Positions 9,075 through 18,652 of a stretch of 24,074 nt of DNA are shown here, one piece after another. How positions within the stretch are numbered: position 1 is the stretch's first letter; each line of letters opens with the position of its first letter. The stretch spans positions 1-24,074 of the forward strand of contig CALATC010000217.1 in NCBI GenBank assembly GCA_937891475.1, in the 5' to 3' direction. Under the pieces are notes generated by a model that made no database searches, was not told where the DNA came from, and was given only the letters and a program-made list of their open reading frames with translations. This stretch comes from an uncultured Granulicatella sp. (lineage in GTDB: Bacteria > Bacillota > Bacilli > Lactobacillales > Aerococcaceae). Made by a program: the position numbers and the translations under genes.

Positions 9075-10583
9075 TTAACGTTCGTATAGATGAATTTGTT
9101 TAAACTTGTCAATCACTTGGTAGAAAGCTTCTTCATCTGGAATTTTTTCTTCATCACGAATACTTGCTAAAATGTCAGCATGTTCATGTTCTAAATGATG
9201 ATACAATGCTTTTTCGAAATCTTTCAATCTTTCAATTGGAATAGAATCTAAGACTCCATGTGTTAATGCAAATAAAATTGATACTTGATGTTCAATTGGT
9301 AATGGTCTATGAACATCTTGTTTTAATACTTCTACGGTTCTCTTACCACGATTTAATTTTTGTTGAGTTGCCGCATCTAAATCAGAACCAAATTGTGTGA
9401 AGGCTTCTAATTCACGGTAACTTGCTAAGTCGATACGTAATGTACCTGAAACTTTTTTCATCGCTTTAATTTGCGCAGATCCTCCTACACGTGATACAGA
9501 TAATCCGGCAGATAAACCTGGACGAACACCTGAATAGAATAAATCACTTTCTAAGAAGATTTGACCATCTGTAATAGAAATTACGTTAGTAGGAATATAA
9601 GCAGAAATATCTCCCGCTTGAGTTTCAATAATTGGTAAGGCTGTTAATGAACCGCCCCCTAATTCATCATTTAACTTCGCTGAACGTTCTAATAAACGAG
9701 AGTGTAAATAGAATACATCCCCTGGATACGCTTCACGGCCTGGAGGACGACGAAGTAATAATGAAATTTCACGGTAAGCTGCTGCTTGTTTTGATAAATC
9801 ATCATAAACAATTAATACATCTTTTCCGTTATACATAAATTCTTCTCCCATTGCAGTTCCTGCATAAGGAGCAATATATAGCATTGGAGCTGGTTGTGAA
9901 GCACTAGCAGATACAACTGTTGTATAATCCATTGCTCCATAACGTTTTAAAGTTTCTACTAAAGCTTTTACAGTAGATTCTTTTTGTCCAATTGCAACAT
10001 AAATACATAAAGTATCTTTACCTTTTTGGTTTAAAATTGCATCTATAGCAATACTTGTTTTACCTGTTTTTCTGTCTCCGATAATTAATTCCCTTTGACC
10101 TTTACCAATTGGAACTAAAGCATCGATTACTTTTAATCCAGTGGCTAATGATTGGTGCACACTTTTACGTTGCATTACACCAGGTGCTTCATTTTCTACT
10201 GGACGACGTTTTGTTGTTTCAAGAGCTCCTAAGCCATCAATTGGACGACCTAAAGCATCCACAACACGACCAATCAAAGCATCCCCTACAGGAACGTCTA
10301 AAATACGACCTGTACGACGCACTGATTCTCCTTCATGGATATTTTCATAAGTACCAAAGATAATAACACCGACATCATTTTTCTCTAGATTTTGTGCCAT
10401 ACCATAAGTACCATTTGCAAATTCTACTAATTCACCAGCCATGACATTGGTAAGACCGATGACACGAGCAATTCCGTCCCCAATAAATGAAACTTCACCA
10501 ATTTCTTCAATATGTTGTTCCGCTTCAAAGGAATTAATTTGGTTGCGGATTCCTGCTGTGATATTACCGAATTCCGTATCCAT
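9075..10583 (-). CDS. atpA: ATP synthase F1 alpha subunit
   Basis: A 502-residue nucleotide-binding, non-catalytic partner of beta in the F1 hexamer. The P-loop Gly-Asp-Arg-Lys-Thr-Gly-Lys-Thr is at 169-176, and the alpha signature [17 protein letters not shown] is present. The arginine finger region [17 protein letters not shown] is intact. The ATG at 10583 follows a GGGGTGAG-type ribosome site and lies 4 bp after the atpH stop. Length is normal for the family. Confidence 0.98.
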   Translation of the reverse strand: MDTEFGNITAGIRNQINSFEAEQHIEEIGEVSFIGDGIARVIGLTNVMAGELVEFANGTYGMAQNLEKNDVGVIIFGTYENIHEGESVRRTGRILDVPVGDALIGRVVDALGRPIDGLGALETTKRRPVENEAPGVMQRKSVHQSLATGLKVIDALVPIGKGQRELIIGDRKTGKTSIAIDAILNQKGKDTLCIYVAIGQKESTVKALVETLKRYGAMDYTTVVSASASQPAPMLYIAPYAGTAMGEEFMYNGKDVLIVYDDLSKQAAAYREISLLLRRPPGREAYPGDVFYLHSRLLERSAKLNDELGGGSLTALPIIETQAGDISAYIPTNVISITDGQIFLESDLFYSGVRPGLSAGLSVSRVGGSAQIKAMKKVSGTLRIDLASYRELEAFTQFGSDLDAATQQKLNRGKRTVEVLKQDVHRPLPIEHQVSILFALTHGVLDSIPIERLKDFEKALYHHLEHEHADILASIRDEEKIPDEEAFYQVIDKFKQIHLYER

Positions 10584-10587
10584 TGTC

Positions 10588-11130
10588 TCACCCCTTCAAT
10601 CCTGTTTGACTAATTTTCTTTTTAAACTGTTCAAGTTTATATAATAATGTTCCGTCTAATAAATATTCTTTTGTCTTTAATTTCACTCCACCAATGACGC
10701 TTGAATCAACCGTATTGACGAATGAATCATACTCTTTTCTCATTTTCTTTTGAAAAGCTTCTGCAATACGATTCATTTGTTCTTCTGTTAGTGGAACTGC
10801 TGAAATCATTTCAAGTCGATTCGCTGAATAAATATCAAGAAAAGCTTCGATTGCTTCAATTAGATAAGCAGATTTATCAGGGTGTAAATAAGATTTTAAA
10901 TAATCTTGTGTACTACTTGATAAATTCGAAACAGCTTCTTGTAATAATGCCATTTTTTCTTCAACGGATACTTGCTCTAAATGCATTAATTGACGAAAGC
11001 GTGCAGTATTTTGAATTCCGTCTAATACTTCTTGTAATTCTTCTGTAACTGTTTTTAAATTCCCGTCATATTTGACTTGACCATAAAAATGACTGGCTGC
11101 TTTGACTACTTCTTTATGAAATTTCACCAT
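10588..11130 (-). CDS. atpH: ATP synthase delta subunit (peripheral stalk)
   Basis: A 180-residue OSCP/delta protein that ties the b-dimer to the top of F1. It has the typical helical N-terminal domain and a C-terminal conserved stretch (Asp-Ser-Ser-Val-Ile-Gly-Gly-Val, then Leu-Asp-Gly-Thr-Leu) at about residues 142-162. The start overlaps the atpF stop as TGATG (1-nt overlap), a sign of translational coupling. Sequence conservation in this family is low, so the call rests on these motifs and on position between atpF and atpA. Confidence 0.95.
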   Translation of the reverse strand: MVKFHKEVVKAASHFYGQVKYDGNLKTVTEELQEVLDGIQNTARFRQLMHLEQVSVEEKMALLQEAVSNLSSSTQDYLKSYLHPDKSAYLIEAIEAFLDIYSANRLEMISAVPLTEEQMNRIAEAFQKKMRKEYDSFVNTVDSSVIGGVKLKTKEYLLDGTLLYKLEQFKKKISQTGLKG

Positions 11131-11630
11131 CAGCTTTCCAACCCTTCAATAAAGGATTCAATCACATCTTGATGTGTCTGCTCAGTCAATTCTTTATTTA
11201 AAATTTGGCTTGCAAGTTGAACAGATAAATCTACAATTTGATCTTGCATTTGCGCCAAAGCACGTTGTTTCATGGAATCTACTTCACGTTGTCCATCTAA
11301 TTTCATTCTAGATACGACATCTCGTCCTTCTTTAATCATTTCATCTTGCATTTTTGAAGCTGCTTCTCTAGTCGAATTTAAAATTTCTTGACCTTTTACT
11401 TCTGCATTATGAATGATTTCTTTTGCATTTGCTTGAATTTCTTCAGCTGCTTTACGTTTCTTTTCAGCTTCTTCTAAATCTTTACTAATTTTTTGACGAC
11501 GAGCTTCTAACATCGCTTCAATTTTATCCCAAGCAAAATATTTTACTAAAAATAGTAATAAAATAATTGAAATTAAGACAACAAGTGTATCCCCTAGAAC
11601 AGTGCTAACTGTTAACATATACTGAAACAT
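11130..11630 (-). CDS. atpF: ATP synthase F0 subunit b
   Basis: A 166-residue stator subunit. One N-terminal membrane helix (about residues 10-30, rich in Leu, Ile and Val) is followed by Lys-Tyr-Phe-Ala-Trp-Asp-Lys-Ile, and then a long charged helix rich in Ala, Glu, Lys and Gln that forms the dimeric coiled stalk contacting delta. The ATG at 11630 has AGGAGGG about 8 nt upstream. The order a-c-b-delta-alpha-gamma-beta-epsilon is the standard bacterial one. Confidence 0.97.
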   Translation of the reverse strand: MFQYMLTVSTVLGDTLVVLISIILLLFLVKYFAWDKIEAMLEARRQKISKDLEEAEKKRKAAEEIQANAKEIIHNAEVKGQEILNSTREAASKMQDEMIKEGRDVVSRMKLDGQREVDSMKQRALAQMQDQIVDLSVQLASQILNKELTEQTHQDVIESFIEGLES

Positions 11631-11671
11631 CCATCATCCCTCCTTTTCAACAAATTTATCAAATAAACTGA

Positions 11672-11887
11672 TTATTTGATGAAAACTAGGATTAAAGCGA
11701 TTAATACTGCGAAGATAGGCATCGCTTCGATTAAGGCTACCCCAACGAACATTGTTGAACGTAATTCATTGCTCATTTCTGGTTGGCGTGTCATTGATTC
11801 AATTGTTTTTACGATAACTGCTTGGTTACCAAAAGCGGCTGCTAAAGCTGCCCCTGCTACTGCGATTGCTGCTGCTAATTCTGTCAT
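11672..11887 (-). CDS. atpE: ATP synthase F0 subunit c (proton ring)
   Basis: A 71-residue hairpin of two membrane helices that forms the rotor ring. The ion-carrying carboxylate is Glu54 in Ala-Leu-Ile-Glu-Ala-Met-Pro, and the polar loop Arg-Gln-Pro is at 34-36. No sodium-site residues are evident, so proton coupling is expected. The helix-1 packing motif, normally glycine-rich (Gly-x-Gly-x-Gly), here reads Gly12-x-Ala-x-Ala-x-Ala-x-Gly20. Alanine at these places is known to favour larger rings in alkaliphilic Bacillus. A GAGGAA ribosome site lies upstream of the ATG, and 24 bp separate it from atpB. Confidence 0.98.
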   Translation of the reverse strand: MTELAAAIAVAGAALAAAFGNQAVIVKTIESMTRQPEMSNELRSTMFVGVALIEAMPIFAVLIALILVFIK

Positions 11888-11911
11888 AAGTTAATTCCTC
11901 ATTTCTAAAAA

Positions 11912-12625
11912 TTATTCGTGTTCTACTTTATGTGCAATGTACACCATTGTTAATGTACAAAATACATAGGCTTGAATTGCTCCGATAACTACAGAAAATC
12001 CTTGCCAAACAATTCCTAATGGAATTGCAAAAATATATGTTAAGATTCCGAAACTGGATGAGAACATCACAATTAATCCTAACAATACTTCACCTGCATA
12101 AATATTTCCGTAAAGACGGAATGCAAGTGTAATTGTATTTGTAAACTCTTCAATTAATTTAATCGGTAACATTAAAGACATTGGACTCAAATAAGAGTTT
12201 TTAATATAGCCTTTAAATCCCATTTTTTGAACACCAGAATAGTGTGCAATTAATGTCGTCATCAATGATAACGCCAAACACACAACTGGACTTGCCGTTG
12301 GAGAAGCAAAATAACTATGTTCTCCATAATGGAAATAAATGACCAAACCGACCATATTGGCGATTAAAATAAATGAGAAGAGTGAAAATACATATAAGTA
12401 ATATGACTTGCCCGTTTCTTCATCTACTGCACTGTTTACAATCCCTTTTGTGAAATCCATCAGAGATTCAAAAACATTTTGCATCTTTCCTGGTTTCATA
12501 GAAACATTTCTAGAAGATACAATTGAAAAAATTGTTACTACTAATAATGTTACAAGACAAGAAAGTAAGATTGGAACTGAAAAAGACAAACCAAAAAATT
12601 CTATCGTTTTTGGTAAAGCTTCCAT
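11912..12625 (-). CDS. atpB: ATP synthase F0 subunit a
   Basis: A 237-residue integral membrane stator with about five or six helices. The essential arginine that faces the c-ring is Arg170 in Leu-Ala-Phe-Arg-Leu-Tyr-Gly-Asn, followed by the conserved Ala-Gly-Glu-Val-Leu. The ATG at 12625 has GGGAG 8 nt upstream. It is the first gene of atpBEFHAGDC here; no atpI is present upstream, and the upp gene ends 130 bp away. Confidence 0.97.
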   Translation of the reverse strand: MEALPKTIEFFGLSFSVPILLSCLVTLLVVTIFSIVSSRNVSMKPGKMQNVFESLMDFTKGIVNSAVDEETGKSYYLYVFSLFSFILIANMVGLVIYFHYGEHSYFASPTASPVVCLALSLMTTLIAHYSGVQKMGFKGYIKNSYLSPMSLMLPIKLIEEFTNTITLAFRLYGNIYAGEVLLGLIVMFSSSFGILTYIFAIPLGIVWQGFSVVIGAIQAYVFCTLTMVYIAHKVEHE

Positions 12626-12653
12626 AACTCATACTCCCTTACTTATTCCAAAT

Positions 12654-12710
12654 AAAAAACTGACAATTTTCACTTATCGCATGCATTGCTTAAACGGTGA
12701 TTATTGTCAG
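12654..12710 (-). terminator. Hairpin with T-run between upp and atpB (terminator or attenuator)
   Basis: The arms CTGACAAT (12660-12667) and ATTGTCAG (12703-12710) are perfect 8-bp complements. On the minus strand the second arm is directly followed by six T. The 35-nt loop holds GCATGC and a TCAC/GTGA pair that could shorten it. It would end upp transcription, yet only about 29 bp remain before atpB, too few for a separate promoter downstream. It may act as a leaky terminator or attenuator. Confidence 0.5.
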
Positions 12711-12755
12711 ATTTCGTGGCAATAGTCAGACGCATAAGCGTGACTACGATTTTAT

Positions 12756-13391
12756 TTATTTGGTTCCAAATAGGCGATCACCAGCATCGCCCAATCCTGG
12801 AAGGATATAGCCGTTTTCATTTAATCGCTCATCTAATGCCGCAGCATAGATATCAATTTCTGGATGTGCATCTTGAAGGACTTTTACTCCTTCAGGTGCT
12901 GCTACAAGACAACAAAACTTAATCGAATTTGGTTGCGCTCCACGTTTTAGTAACGCATCAATCGCAGCCACCGCCGAACCTCCAGTAGCTAACATTGGGT
13001 CAACTACAAATAATTGTCTTTCAGAAATATCTGAAGGCAATTTAACGAAATACTCAACAGGTTGCAATGTATCATGATCACGGTACATTCCGACATGTCC
13101 AATTTTGGCAGCTGGAATTAATTCTAAAATTCCGTCAACCATTCCTAAACCAGCACGTAAAATAGGAATAATAGCAACTTTTTTACCAGCTAAAGTCTTC
13201 AATGTTGTTTTCACTAAAGGTGTTTCAATCTCAACATCCTCTAATGGCAAATCTCTCGAAACTTCATATGCCATTAACATTGAAATTTCATTTACAACCT
13301 CACGAAAGACTTTTGTTCCACAATCTTTTTGTCGAATCATCGTTAACTTATGTTGGATTAACGGATGATCTAACACATGAAAATTACCCAT
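12756..13391 (-). CDS. upp: Uracil phosphoribosyltransferase
   Basis: A 211-residue pyrimidine salvage enzyme that turns uracil and PRPP into UMP in the cytoplasm. The PRPP-binding loop [10 protein letters not shown] is at 131-140 and the uracil-binding C-terminus [13 protein letters not shown] is intact. ATG 13391 was chosen: it has an AAGGGG ribosome site 8 nt upstream and gives the usual family length, whereas an in-frame ATG at 13409 has none. It lies between glyA and the atp operon as in Bacillus. No strong promoter is visible in the 156-bp AT-rich gap to glyA, so read-through from glyA is possible. Confidence 0.97.
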   Translation of the reverse strand: MGNFHVLDHPLIQHKLTMIRQKDCGTKVFREVVNEISMLMAYEVSRDLPLEDVEIETPLVKTTLKTLAGKKVAIIPILRAGLGMVDGILELIPAAKIGHVGMYRDHDTLQPVEYFVKLPSDISERQLFVVDPMLATGGSAVAAIDALLKRGAQPNSIKFCCLVAAPEGVKVLQDAHPEIDIYAAALDERLNENGYILPGLGDAGDRLFGTK

Positions 13392-13547
13392 CTTGCTTAC
13401 CCCTTCCATAATATATTTTCACTATTTGTTATTCTACAAAAAAAACAATCAAAATACTAGTATATAAATAGGAAAAAAAGAGTTTTTTTCTTAAAATTTC
13501 ATTAAGAAAATAGTGTTTTCATTATTTATGTGACTGATTACATCATG

Positions 13548-14780
13548 TTATTCATACAATGGAAATTTTTTTGTCAATTCTTCTACAGATTGACGAATTT
13601 CGTCTAATTTCCCTTCATCATTTGCAGAAGATAGTGTTTCTACAATTAATTGTGCTACTTTCTTCGCTGCTTCTTTATCAAAGCCACGAGTGGTAATAGC
13701 TGCTGTTCCGACACGAATACCACTTGTTTTCATTGGTGGCAGTGGGTCAAATGGAATCGCATTTTTATTTACTGTAATTCCTACACTGTCTAATAATTCT
13801 TGAGCTTCTTTCCCGTTCAAGCCAGTAGAAGTAATATCTAATAATAATAAATGATTATCTGTTCCACCAGAAATTGGACGAATACCACTTTCATTAAAGA
13901 CTTCCGCCATTGCTTTTGCATTTTCAACAACATGCTCGATATACTCTCCAAATGCTGGTTGAAGTGCTTCATGGAAGGCAACTGCTTTAGCCGCAATCAC
14001 ATGTTCTAATGGCCCACCTTGGATACCAGGGAAAATAGCACTATTAATTTTTTTCGCAAATTCTTGCTTCGCTAAAATTAAGCCACCTCTTGGTCCGCGT
14101 AAAGTTTTATGTGTTGTTGAAGTGACAACATCTGCATACGGAACCGGATTTTGGTGAGCTCCTTTTGCAACTAATCCTGCAATATGCGCCATATCTACCA
14201 TGAAGTATGCATCAATACTTTTAGCGATTTCACTAATACGTTTGAAATCAATTTCTCTTGGGTAGGCAGAAGCTCCTGCAACAATTAGTTTTGGACGTTC
14301 TGTTTTAGCAATTTCTTCTAAAGCATCATAATCAATCATTTCTGTTTCTGGATTCAATCCATACGCAATAAAATCATAATCTTGACCAGAGAAATTGACT
14401 CCCATTCCATGGGTCAAATGTCCACCATGACTTAAATCCATTCCTAAAATTTTATCTCCTTTTGAAACAAGCGCTCGATAAGCCGCCATATTCGCTTGAG
14501 AACCAGAATGGGGTTGAACATTGGCATATTCCGCTCCGAATAATTCTTTTACACGGTCAATTGCTAATTGTTCAATTACATCAACATATTCACATCCACC
14601 ATAATAACGGCGATTTGGGTAACCTTCTGCATATTTATTTGTTAAAATGCTACCTTGCGCTCGTAATACAGCAAGTGAAACGAAGTTTTCTGAAGCAATT
14701 AATTCAATCCCATGCTTTTGACGCTGGGCTTCTTTTTCAATTGCCTCAAACACTAGTGTATCTTCTTTAAACTGTGTCAT
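13548..14780 (-). CDS. glyA: Serine hydroxymethyltransferase
   Basis: A 410-residue PLP enzyme that converts serine and tetrahydrofolate to glycine and methylene-THF, the cell's main one-carbon source. The PLP lysine is Lys225 in [15 protein letters not shown], the N-terminus has Ile-Ala-Ser-Glu-Asn, and Tyr-Pro-Asn-Arg-Arg-Tyr-Tyr-Gly-Gly is present. ATG 14780 (AAGGAG 8 nt upstream) is preferred to an in-frame GTG at 14789. A promoter at 14810-14838 precedes it. An AT-only hairpin (13486-13510) follows the stop but has no T-run, so it is a poor terminator. Confidence 0.98.
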   Translation of the reverse strand: MTQFKEDTLVFEAIEKEAQRQKHGIELIASENFVSLAVLRAQGSILTNKYAEGYPNRRYYGGCEYVDVIEQLAIDRVKELFGAEYANVQPHSGSQANMAAYRALVSKGDKILGMDLSHGGHLTHGMGVNFSGQDYDFIAYGLNPETEMIDYDALEEIAKTERPKLIVAGASAYPREIDFKRISEIAKSIDAYFMVDMAHIAGLVAKGAHQNPVPYADVVTSTTHKTLRGPRGGLILAKQEFAKKINSAIFPGIQGGPLEHVIAAKAVAFHEALQPAFGEYIEHVVENAKAMAEVFNESGIRPISGGTDNHLLLLDITSTGLNGKEAQELLDSVGITVNKNAIPFDPLPPMKTSGIRVGTAAITTRGFDKEAAKKVAQLIVETLSSANDEGKLDEIRQSVEELTKKFPLYE

Positions 14781-14809
14781 TAGCTTCACTCCTTTTCTTC
14801 TATAGAATT

Positions 14810-14838
14810 ATTCTAACATAGTTTATGTGTATCATCAA
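14810..14838 (-). promoter_or_regulatory. Predicted glyA promoter
   Basis: On the minus strand TTGATG (14833-14838) and TAGAAT (14810-14815) are 17 bp apart, with TGT directly before the -10 (extended -10). It is placed 30 bp ahead of the glyA start in the 97-bp gap after sua5. Confidence 0.6.
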
Positions 14839-14877
14839 AATTAGCAACTTATGTTAACTCCATAATAGAACATTCTT

Positions 14878-15903
14878 CTATCTTTCTTTTTTAGTAAAAC
14901 TAGACGCTTTTTCTAATCGATTCATATACGCCAATCCTGCGCCTTCTTTAACACTTGCTTGCGCTAAAATAATCGTTGCATCTGTATGGTCTAATGAACG
15001 CAATGCATTAAATAAATGATGATTCATATCTGCAACAGAATCTTTTTCTCCTAATGAATAAGACTCATTCACAGTTGACTTCACTGCTTCTAAAACATCA
15101 TCTGTCACCATGACTGCAACTTTTTCTCCGTTTTCTTGATACTCTCCAATTAGTGAATGCCAAAACTCTATCGAACCTTCCACCACCACAACAGGCGTCG
15201 TTGGAGCATAGTGGCGATATTTCATTCCTGGAGATTTAGGAGTTACTTTTTCTCCCGTTGTTGTCTTCATATATTCTACTAATGGTCCAATAATTGGTTC
15301 AATTTCTTCTTTTGTAATTACGCCTGGTCGTAATATGACTGGACCTTCTTCATTCGTTAAATCAATGACTGTAGATTCAACACCGACACTTGTATCTCCA
15401 CCATCTACAATCCCCGCAATTCTTCCGTCCATATCTTCTACCACATGTTGAACTCTTGTCGGACTTGGCTTTGTCGATTGATTGGCACTTGGACCAACTA
15501 ATGGTATCCCAACTTTTTCAATTAATGATAATGTCAACTCATGATTTGGCATTCTAAATGATACGGTCGGTAATCCTGCTGATAATGCTGGTGCATAAAT
15601 GCCAGGTTTCGCTTTTAAAATCATCGTCAATGGTCCTGGCCAAAAATGTTCCGCTAATAATTTCGCATTTTCTGGAAATTCTTCAACAGTATCCATCACT
15701 TGGTCTACAGAATGTACATGAACAATTAACGGATTATCACTTGGTCTTCCTTTAGCTTGAAACACTTTTAAGACCGCTTCTTGACTCGTTGCAATCGCTC
15801 CTAATCCGTACACCGTTTCTGTTGGGAAAGCTACAACTTCTCCTTCTTTCAATAAAGAAGCGGCTTTGTCTAATGTTTCTTGATGAAAAATTTGTGTATT
15901 CAT
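14878..15903 (-). CDS. ywlC: L-threonylcarbamoyladenylate synthase (Sua5/YwlC type)
   Basis: A 341-residue enzyme that makes threonylcarbamoyl-AMP from threonine, bicarbonate and ATP, the first step of the t6A37 modification of ANN-decoding tRNAs. The YrdC/Sua5 domain fills about residues 10-200 (Ala-Phe-Pro-Thr-Glu-Thr-Val-Tyr-Gly-Leu-Gly near 25-35, Gly-Arg-Pro-Ser-Asp-Asn-Pro-Leu and Ser-Ala-Asn-Gln-Ser). A C-terminal Sua5 domain of about 120 residues, joined by a linker with Ser-Pro-Gly-Met-Lys-Tyr-Arg-His-Tyr-Ala-Pro, distinguishes it from the short TsaC. A strong AGGAGGGAGG ribosome site (15911-15920) lies inside the end of prmC, 7 nt before the ATG. Only 1 nt separates it from the prmC stop. 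Confidence 0.95.
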   Translation of the reverse strand: MNTQIFHQETLDKAASLLKEGEVVAFPTETVYGLGAIATSQEAVLKVFQAKGRPSDNPLIVHVHSVDQVMDTVEEFPENAKLLAEHFWPGPLTMILKAKPGIYAPALSAGLPTVSFRMPNHELTLSLIEKVGIPLVGPSANQSTKPSPTRVQHVVEDMDGRIAGIVDGGDTSVGVESTVIDLTNEEGPVILRPGVITKEEIEPIIGPLVEYMKTTTGEKVTPKSPGMKYRHYAPTTPVVVVEGSIEFWHSLIGEYQENGEKVAVMVTDDVLEAVKSTVNESYSLGEKDSVADMNHHLFNALRSLDHTDATIILAQASVKEGAGLAYMNRLEKASSFTKKER

Positions 15904-15904
15904 G

Positions 15905-16780
15905 TTACTTCCTCCCTCCTACAATAATCATTCGGTCATTTCCTGATAAATCTTTATGAATACTCACTTCTCGATTCGGACAATACTGTTTAAATAATTG
16001 CTGAACAGCTTTCCCTTGCTGGAATCCAATTTCAAAAAAGGCTTGCCCTTCTTCTAATAAGTAAGTTTCTAATTTTTGAGCAATATTACGGTAAATTGCT
16101 AATCCTTTATCTTCTGCAAAAAGAGCTACTTCTGGTTCAAAACGTAAAACTGATTCATCCATCACATTTTTTTCTGAAACATCAATATAAGGTGGATTAC
16201 TAATCATACATACAAATTTTTGAGGAGAAACTTCTTGAAATACATCGCTTAAATATAAAGAAACATTCTCTAGTTGGTATTTCTCTTGATTTTTCTTAGC
16301 AACTTCAAGCGCTCCTTCTGAAATATCCACGCCTTGATAAGAAAAATCAGGACATTCTAAAGCTAATGTATGAATAATACAACCTGTTCCTACTCCAATT
16401 TCTAACACTTTTCCACTAGACTGCTCAGATAAAAAAGCAATGATTTTTTCAACTAATTCTTCTGTCTCAGGTCTTGGAATTAAAGTATCGGGACTCACAA
16501 TAAATTCACGCCCATAAAATTCTGCTTGCTTTGTAATATATTGCAATGGTTCAAAATTTGATAAACGGATAAGTAAGGGTTCCATCTGTTCCCATAATCC
16601 AACTACTGCAGGCTGATTCAAATGAATAAGTAACTCTGTCATTGTCCAATCATTCAAATATAAACTTAATTGACGAGCGTACCAGTCACAATCTTCTTTT
16701 GAAAAAGACGATTGTCTTTCTTGTAAAAAACAAGAAGCCCTAACTAGGACTTCCTGATTCGTTGGATTAGTTATTTCCAT
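15905..16780 (-). CDS. prmC: Peptide chain release factor N5-glutamine methyltransferase
   Basis: A 291-residue SAM-dependent enzyme that methylates the Gln of the GGQ motif of RF1 and RF2. The SAM site Leu-Glu-Ile-Gly-Val-Gly-Thr-Gly lies at 126-133 and the substrate-glutamine motif Asn-Pro-Pro-Tyr at 195-198; the N-terminal helical domain (about 1-95) binds the release factor. Ile-Pro-Arg-Pro-Glu-Thr-Glu before the SAM site is typical. Its start overlaps the end of prfA, its substrate, by 14 bp, and no other start with a ribosome site is near. The pairing with prfA is conserved in most bacteria. Confidence 0.96.
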   Translation of the reverse strand: MEITNPTNQEVLVRASCFLQERQSSFSKEDCDWYARQLSLYLNDWTMTELLIHLNQPAVVGLWEQMEPLLIRLSNFEPLQYITKQAEFYGREFIVSPDTLIPRPETEELVEKIIAFLSEQSSGKVLEIGVGTGCIIHTLALECPDFSYQGVDISEGALEVAKKNQEKYQLENVSLYLSDVFQEVSPQKFVCMISNPPYIDVSEKNVMDESVLRFEPEVALFAEDKGLAIYRNIAQKLETYLLEEGQAFFEIGFQQGKAVQQLFKQYCPNREVSIHKDLSGNDRMIIVGGRK

Positions 16781-17846
16781 TATTTAATTGCTCCAATTTT
16801 TCAGTGTGATCGTATAAAATTAATGCATCAACAATTTCATCAATTTTTCCTGCAAGAACTTGGTCTAATTTTTGTAACGTTAATCCAATACGGTGATCTG
16901 TCACACGGTTTTGAGGGAAATTGTATGTACGAATACGTTCTGAACGATCCCCAGTACCAACGGCAGATTTTCTATTAGCATCATATTCTGATTGAGCTTC
17001 TTGAGAGATTTTATCGTATACACGAGCACGTAATACTTTCATCGCTTTCTCTCTGTTTTTTAATTGAGAACGTTCATCTTGCATCGCTACGACAATACCT
17101 GTTGGTAAGTGAGTTAAACGAACGGCAGAAGCTGTTTTATTAACGTGTTGTCCACCCGCACCAGAAGCATGATAAATATCCACACGAATATCTTTATCTT
17201 CTAATTCGATTTCTACTTCTTCTGCTTCAGGCATAACTACAACTGTTGCAGTTGATGTATGCACACGACCTTGTGATTCAGTTGAAGGAACACGTTGTAC
17301 ACGGTGAGCTCCTGATTCATATTTTAATTTAGAGAATACATTATCCCCTGTAATCATTAAAATAACTTCTTTATAGCCACCAATACCTGTAATGTTAGCA
17401 TCCATTACTTCTACACGCCAACCTTGAGATTCCGCATATTTTTGGTACATTGCTAATAAATCTCCCGCAAATAATGCTGCTTCATCTCCACCGGCAGCTC
17501 CACGAATTTCCATAATAATGTTTTTGCCATCATTTGGATCTTCTGGTAATAATAAGAATTTAATTTTTTCTTCTAATTCTACTTTTTCTTTTTTAAGAGA
17601 AGCTAATTCTTCTTTAGCCATTTCAGCCATTTCGCTATCTAAGCCTTCTCCTAGCATTTCTTCAGTATCGCCAATTTCTTCCACTACTTGTTGATAACGT
17701 TTAAAAGTTTCAACTTTTGGACGCAAATTAGACTCTTCTTTTGTTAATTCCATAAAACGTTTTGTATCGCTAATGACATCTGGGTCACTTAATAACTCAG
17801 ATAACTCATCATAACGAATAATAAAACTATCTAATTGATCAAACAT
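16767..17846 (-). CDS. prfA: Peptide chain release factor 1
   Basis: A 359-residue class I release factor that reads UAA and UAG. The catalytic Gly-Gly-Gln is at 231-233 within [10 protein letters not shown], and the stop-codon reading Pro-x-Thr motif is Pro-Ser-Thr at 187-189. ATG 17846 follows AAGGAGG by 5-6 nt and gives the family length. An open frame continues upstream for 39 codons, but it only reads the end of tdk out of frame. The ribosome site overlaps the tdk stop codon, so tdk and prfA are coupled. Confidence 0.98.
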   Translation of the reverse strand: MFDQLDSFIIRYDELSELLSDPDVISDTKRFMELTKEESNLRPKVETFKRYQQVVEEIGDTEEMLGEGLDSEMAEMAKEELASLKKEKVELEEKIKFLLLPEDPNDGKNIIMEIRGAAGGDEAALFAGDLLAMYQKYAESQGWRVEVMDANITGIGGYKEVILMITGDNVFSKLKYESGAHRVQRVPSTESQGRVHTSTATVVVMPEAEEVEIELEDKDIRVDIYHASGAGGQHVNKTASAVRLTHLPTGIVVAMQDERSQLKNREKAMKVLRARVYDKISQEAQSEYDANRKSAVGTGDRSERIRTYNFPQNRVTDHRIGLTLQKLDQVLAGKIDEIVDALILYDHTEKLEQLNNGNN

Positions 17847-17856
17847 AATTTCCTCC

Positions 17857-18435
17857 TTAAGCTCTTTCTTCACCTGGGTGTGAATAGTGATAACGACAAA
17901 CAGGATAATACGATTCATTCCCGCCAATTTGAATTTGTTCACCTGTATAAACAGGTTTTCCATCTACGACACGCATATTCATACTTGCCTTTTTATGGCA
18001 GTACCAGCAAATCGTTTTAATTTCCTCAATTTTATCAGCATATAATAATAAATATTTAGAACCGGTAAATAATTCATTTTGGAAATCATTTTTCAATCCA
18101 AAAGCCATTACTGGAATATCCAAAATATCTACAATATGCGCTAAATCTAAAATATGTTCTCTACTTAAAAATTGAGATTCATCAATTAAAATACAAGCAG
18201 GTTTCACCTCTTGTTCTTTTACAATAGCAATAATATCTGTTTCATCATAAATTGGAATTGCTTGTCTTCGAATTCCGATACGACTAGAAACATATCCTAC
18301 TTCATCACGGTCATCGATTGCACTAGTAAATAATAATACAGATTTATTTTGTTCTTCATAATTATGAGCAACTTTTAAAATTTCAATCGACTTTCCACTA
18401 TTCATTGCACCGTATTTAAAAAACAATTGTGCCAC
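17857..18435 (-). CDS. tdk: Thymidine kinase
   Basis: A 192-residue type II thymidine kinase (pyrimidine salvage, thymidine to dTMP). The P-loop Gly-Ala-Met-Asn-Ser-Gly-Lys-Ser is at 9-16, the catalytic Asp-Glu-Ser-Gln-Phe at 85-89, and the structural zinc site is Cys143, Cys146, Cys180 and His183. The start is GTG 18435, with AGGAGG (18444-18449) 8 nt upstream. It is the first gene of the tdk-prfA-prmC-ywlC group and has its own promoter. Confidence 0.97.
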   Translation of the reverse strand: MAQLFFKYGAMNSGKSIEILKVAHNYEEQNKSVLLFTSAIDDRDEVGYVSSRIGIRRQAIPIYDETDIIAIVKEQEVKPACILIDESQFLSREHILDLAHIVDILDIPVMAFGLKNDFQNELFTGSKYLLLYADKIEEIKTICWYCHKKASMNMRVVDGKPVYTGEQIQIGGNESYYPVCRYHYSHPGEERA

Positions 18436-18471
18436 AATTTTAACCTCCTGACACTTTTATATACCTTTAAC

Positions 18472-18500
18472 ATCTTACGATAATATCGAGAGTTGTGCAA
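18472..18500 (-). promoter_or_regulatory. Predicted tdk-prfA promoter
   Basis: On the minus strand TTGCAC (18495-18500) and TAAGAT (18472-18477) have a 17-bp spacer. The spacer contains an 11-bp palindrome, CGATATTATCG (18479-18489), a possible operator. Confidence 0.55.
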
Positions 18501-18610
18501 CGAAAAACTGTTAAAAATCATTATGAACTTTTTCATATAATTCCAAACAAATTCTTATTCATTTCTTAATAAGAAAAGAAGCGAATTGTATTCCTTTTCA
18601 GTGATTTTAT

Positions 18611-18618
18611 GCTACAAT
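18611..18618 (+). promoter_or_regulatory. Predicted murT-gatD promoter (extended -10)
   Basis: TACAAT (18613-18618) preceded by TGC within TTATGCTACAAT, 35 bp before the GTG start. No good -35 lies at 17 bp, so the extended -10 probably carries the promoter. It is divergent from tdk. Confidence 0.5.
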
Positions 18619-18652
18619 AAAAAAGAATATTTTTTGAAAGGATGCACGTTTT

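Noticed and set aside
9632..10363. Plus-strand open frames opposite the atpA gene, and similar frames opposite other long genes.
   Set aside because: They are antisense to well-conserved genes, lack ribosome sites and encode low-complexity sequence.
13486..13510. TTTTCTTAA/TTAAGAAAA hairpin after glyA as a terminator.
   Set aside because: The stem is almost pure A-T and no T-run follows on the minus strand, so termination would be very weak.
17847..17963. A 39-residue N-terminal extension of release factor 1.
   Set aside because: It reads the 3' end of tdk out of frame, and the strong ribosome site points to the ATG at 17846, which gives the normal family length.
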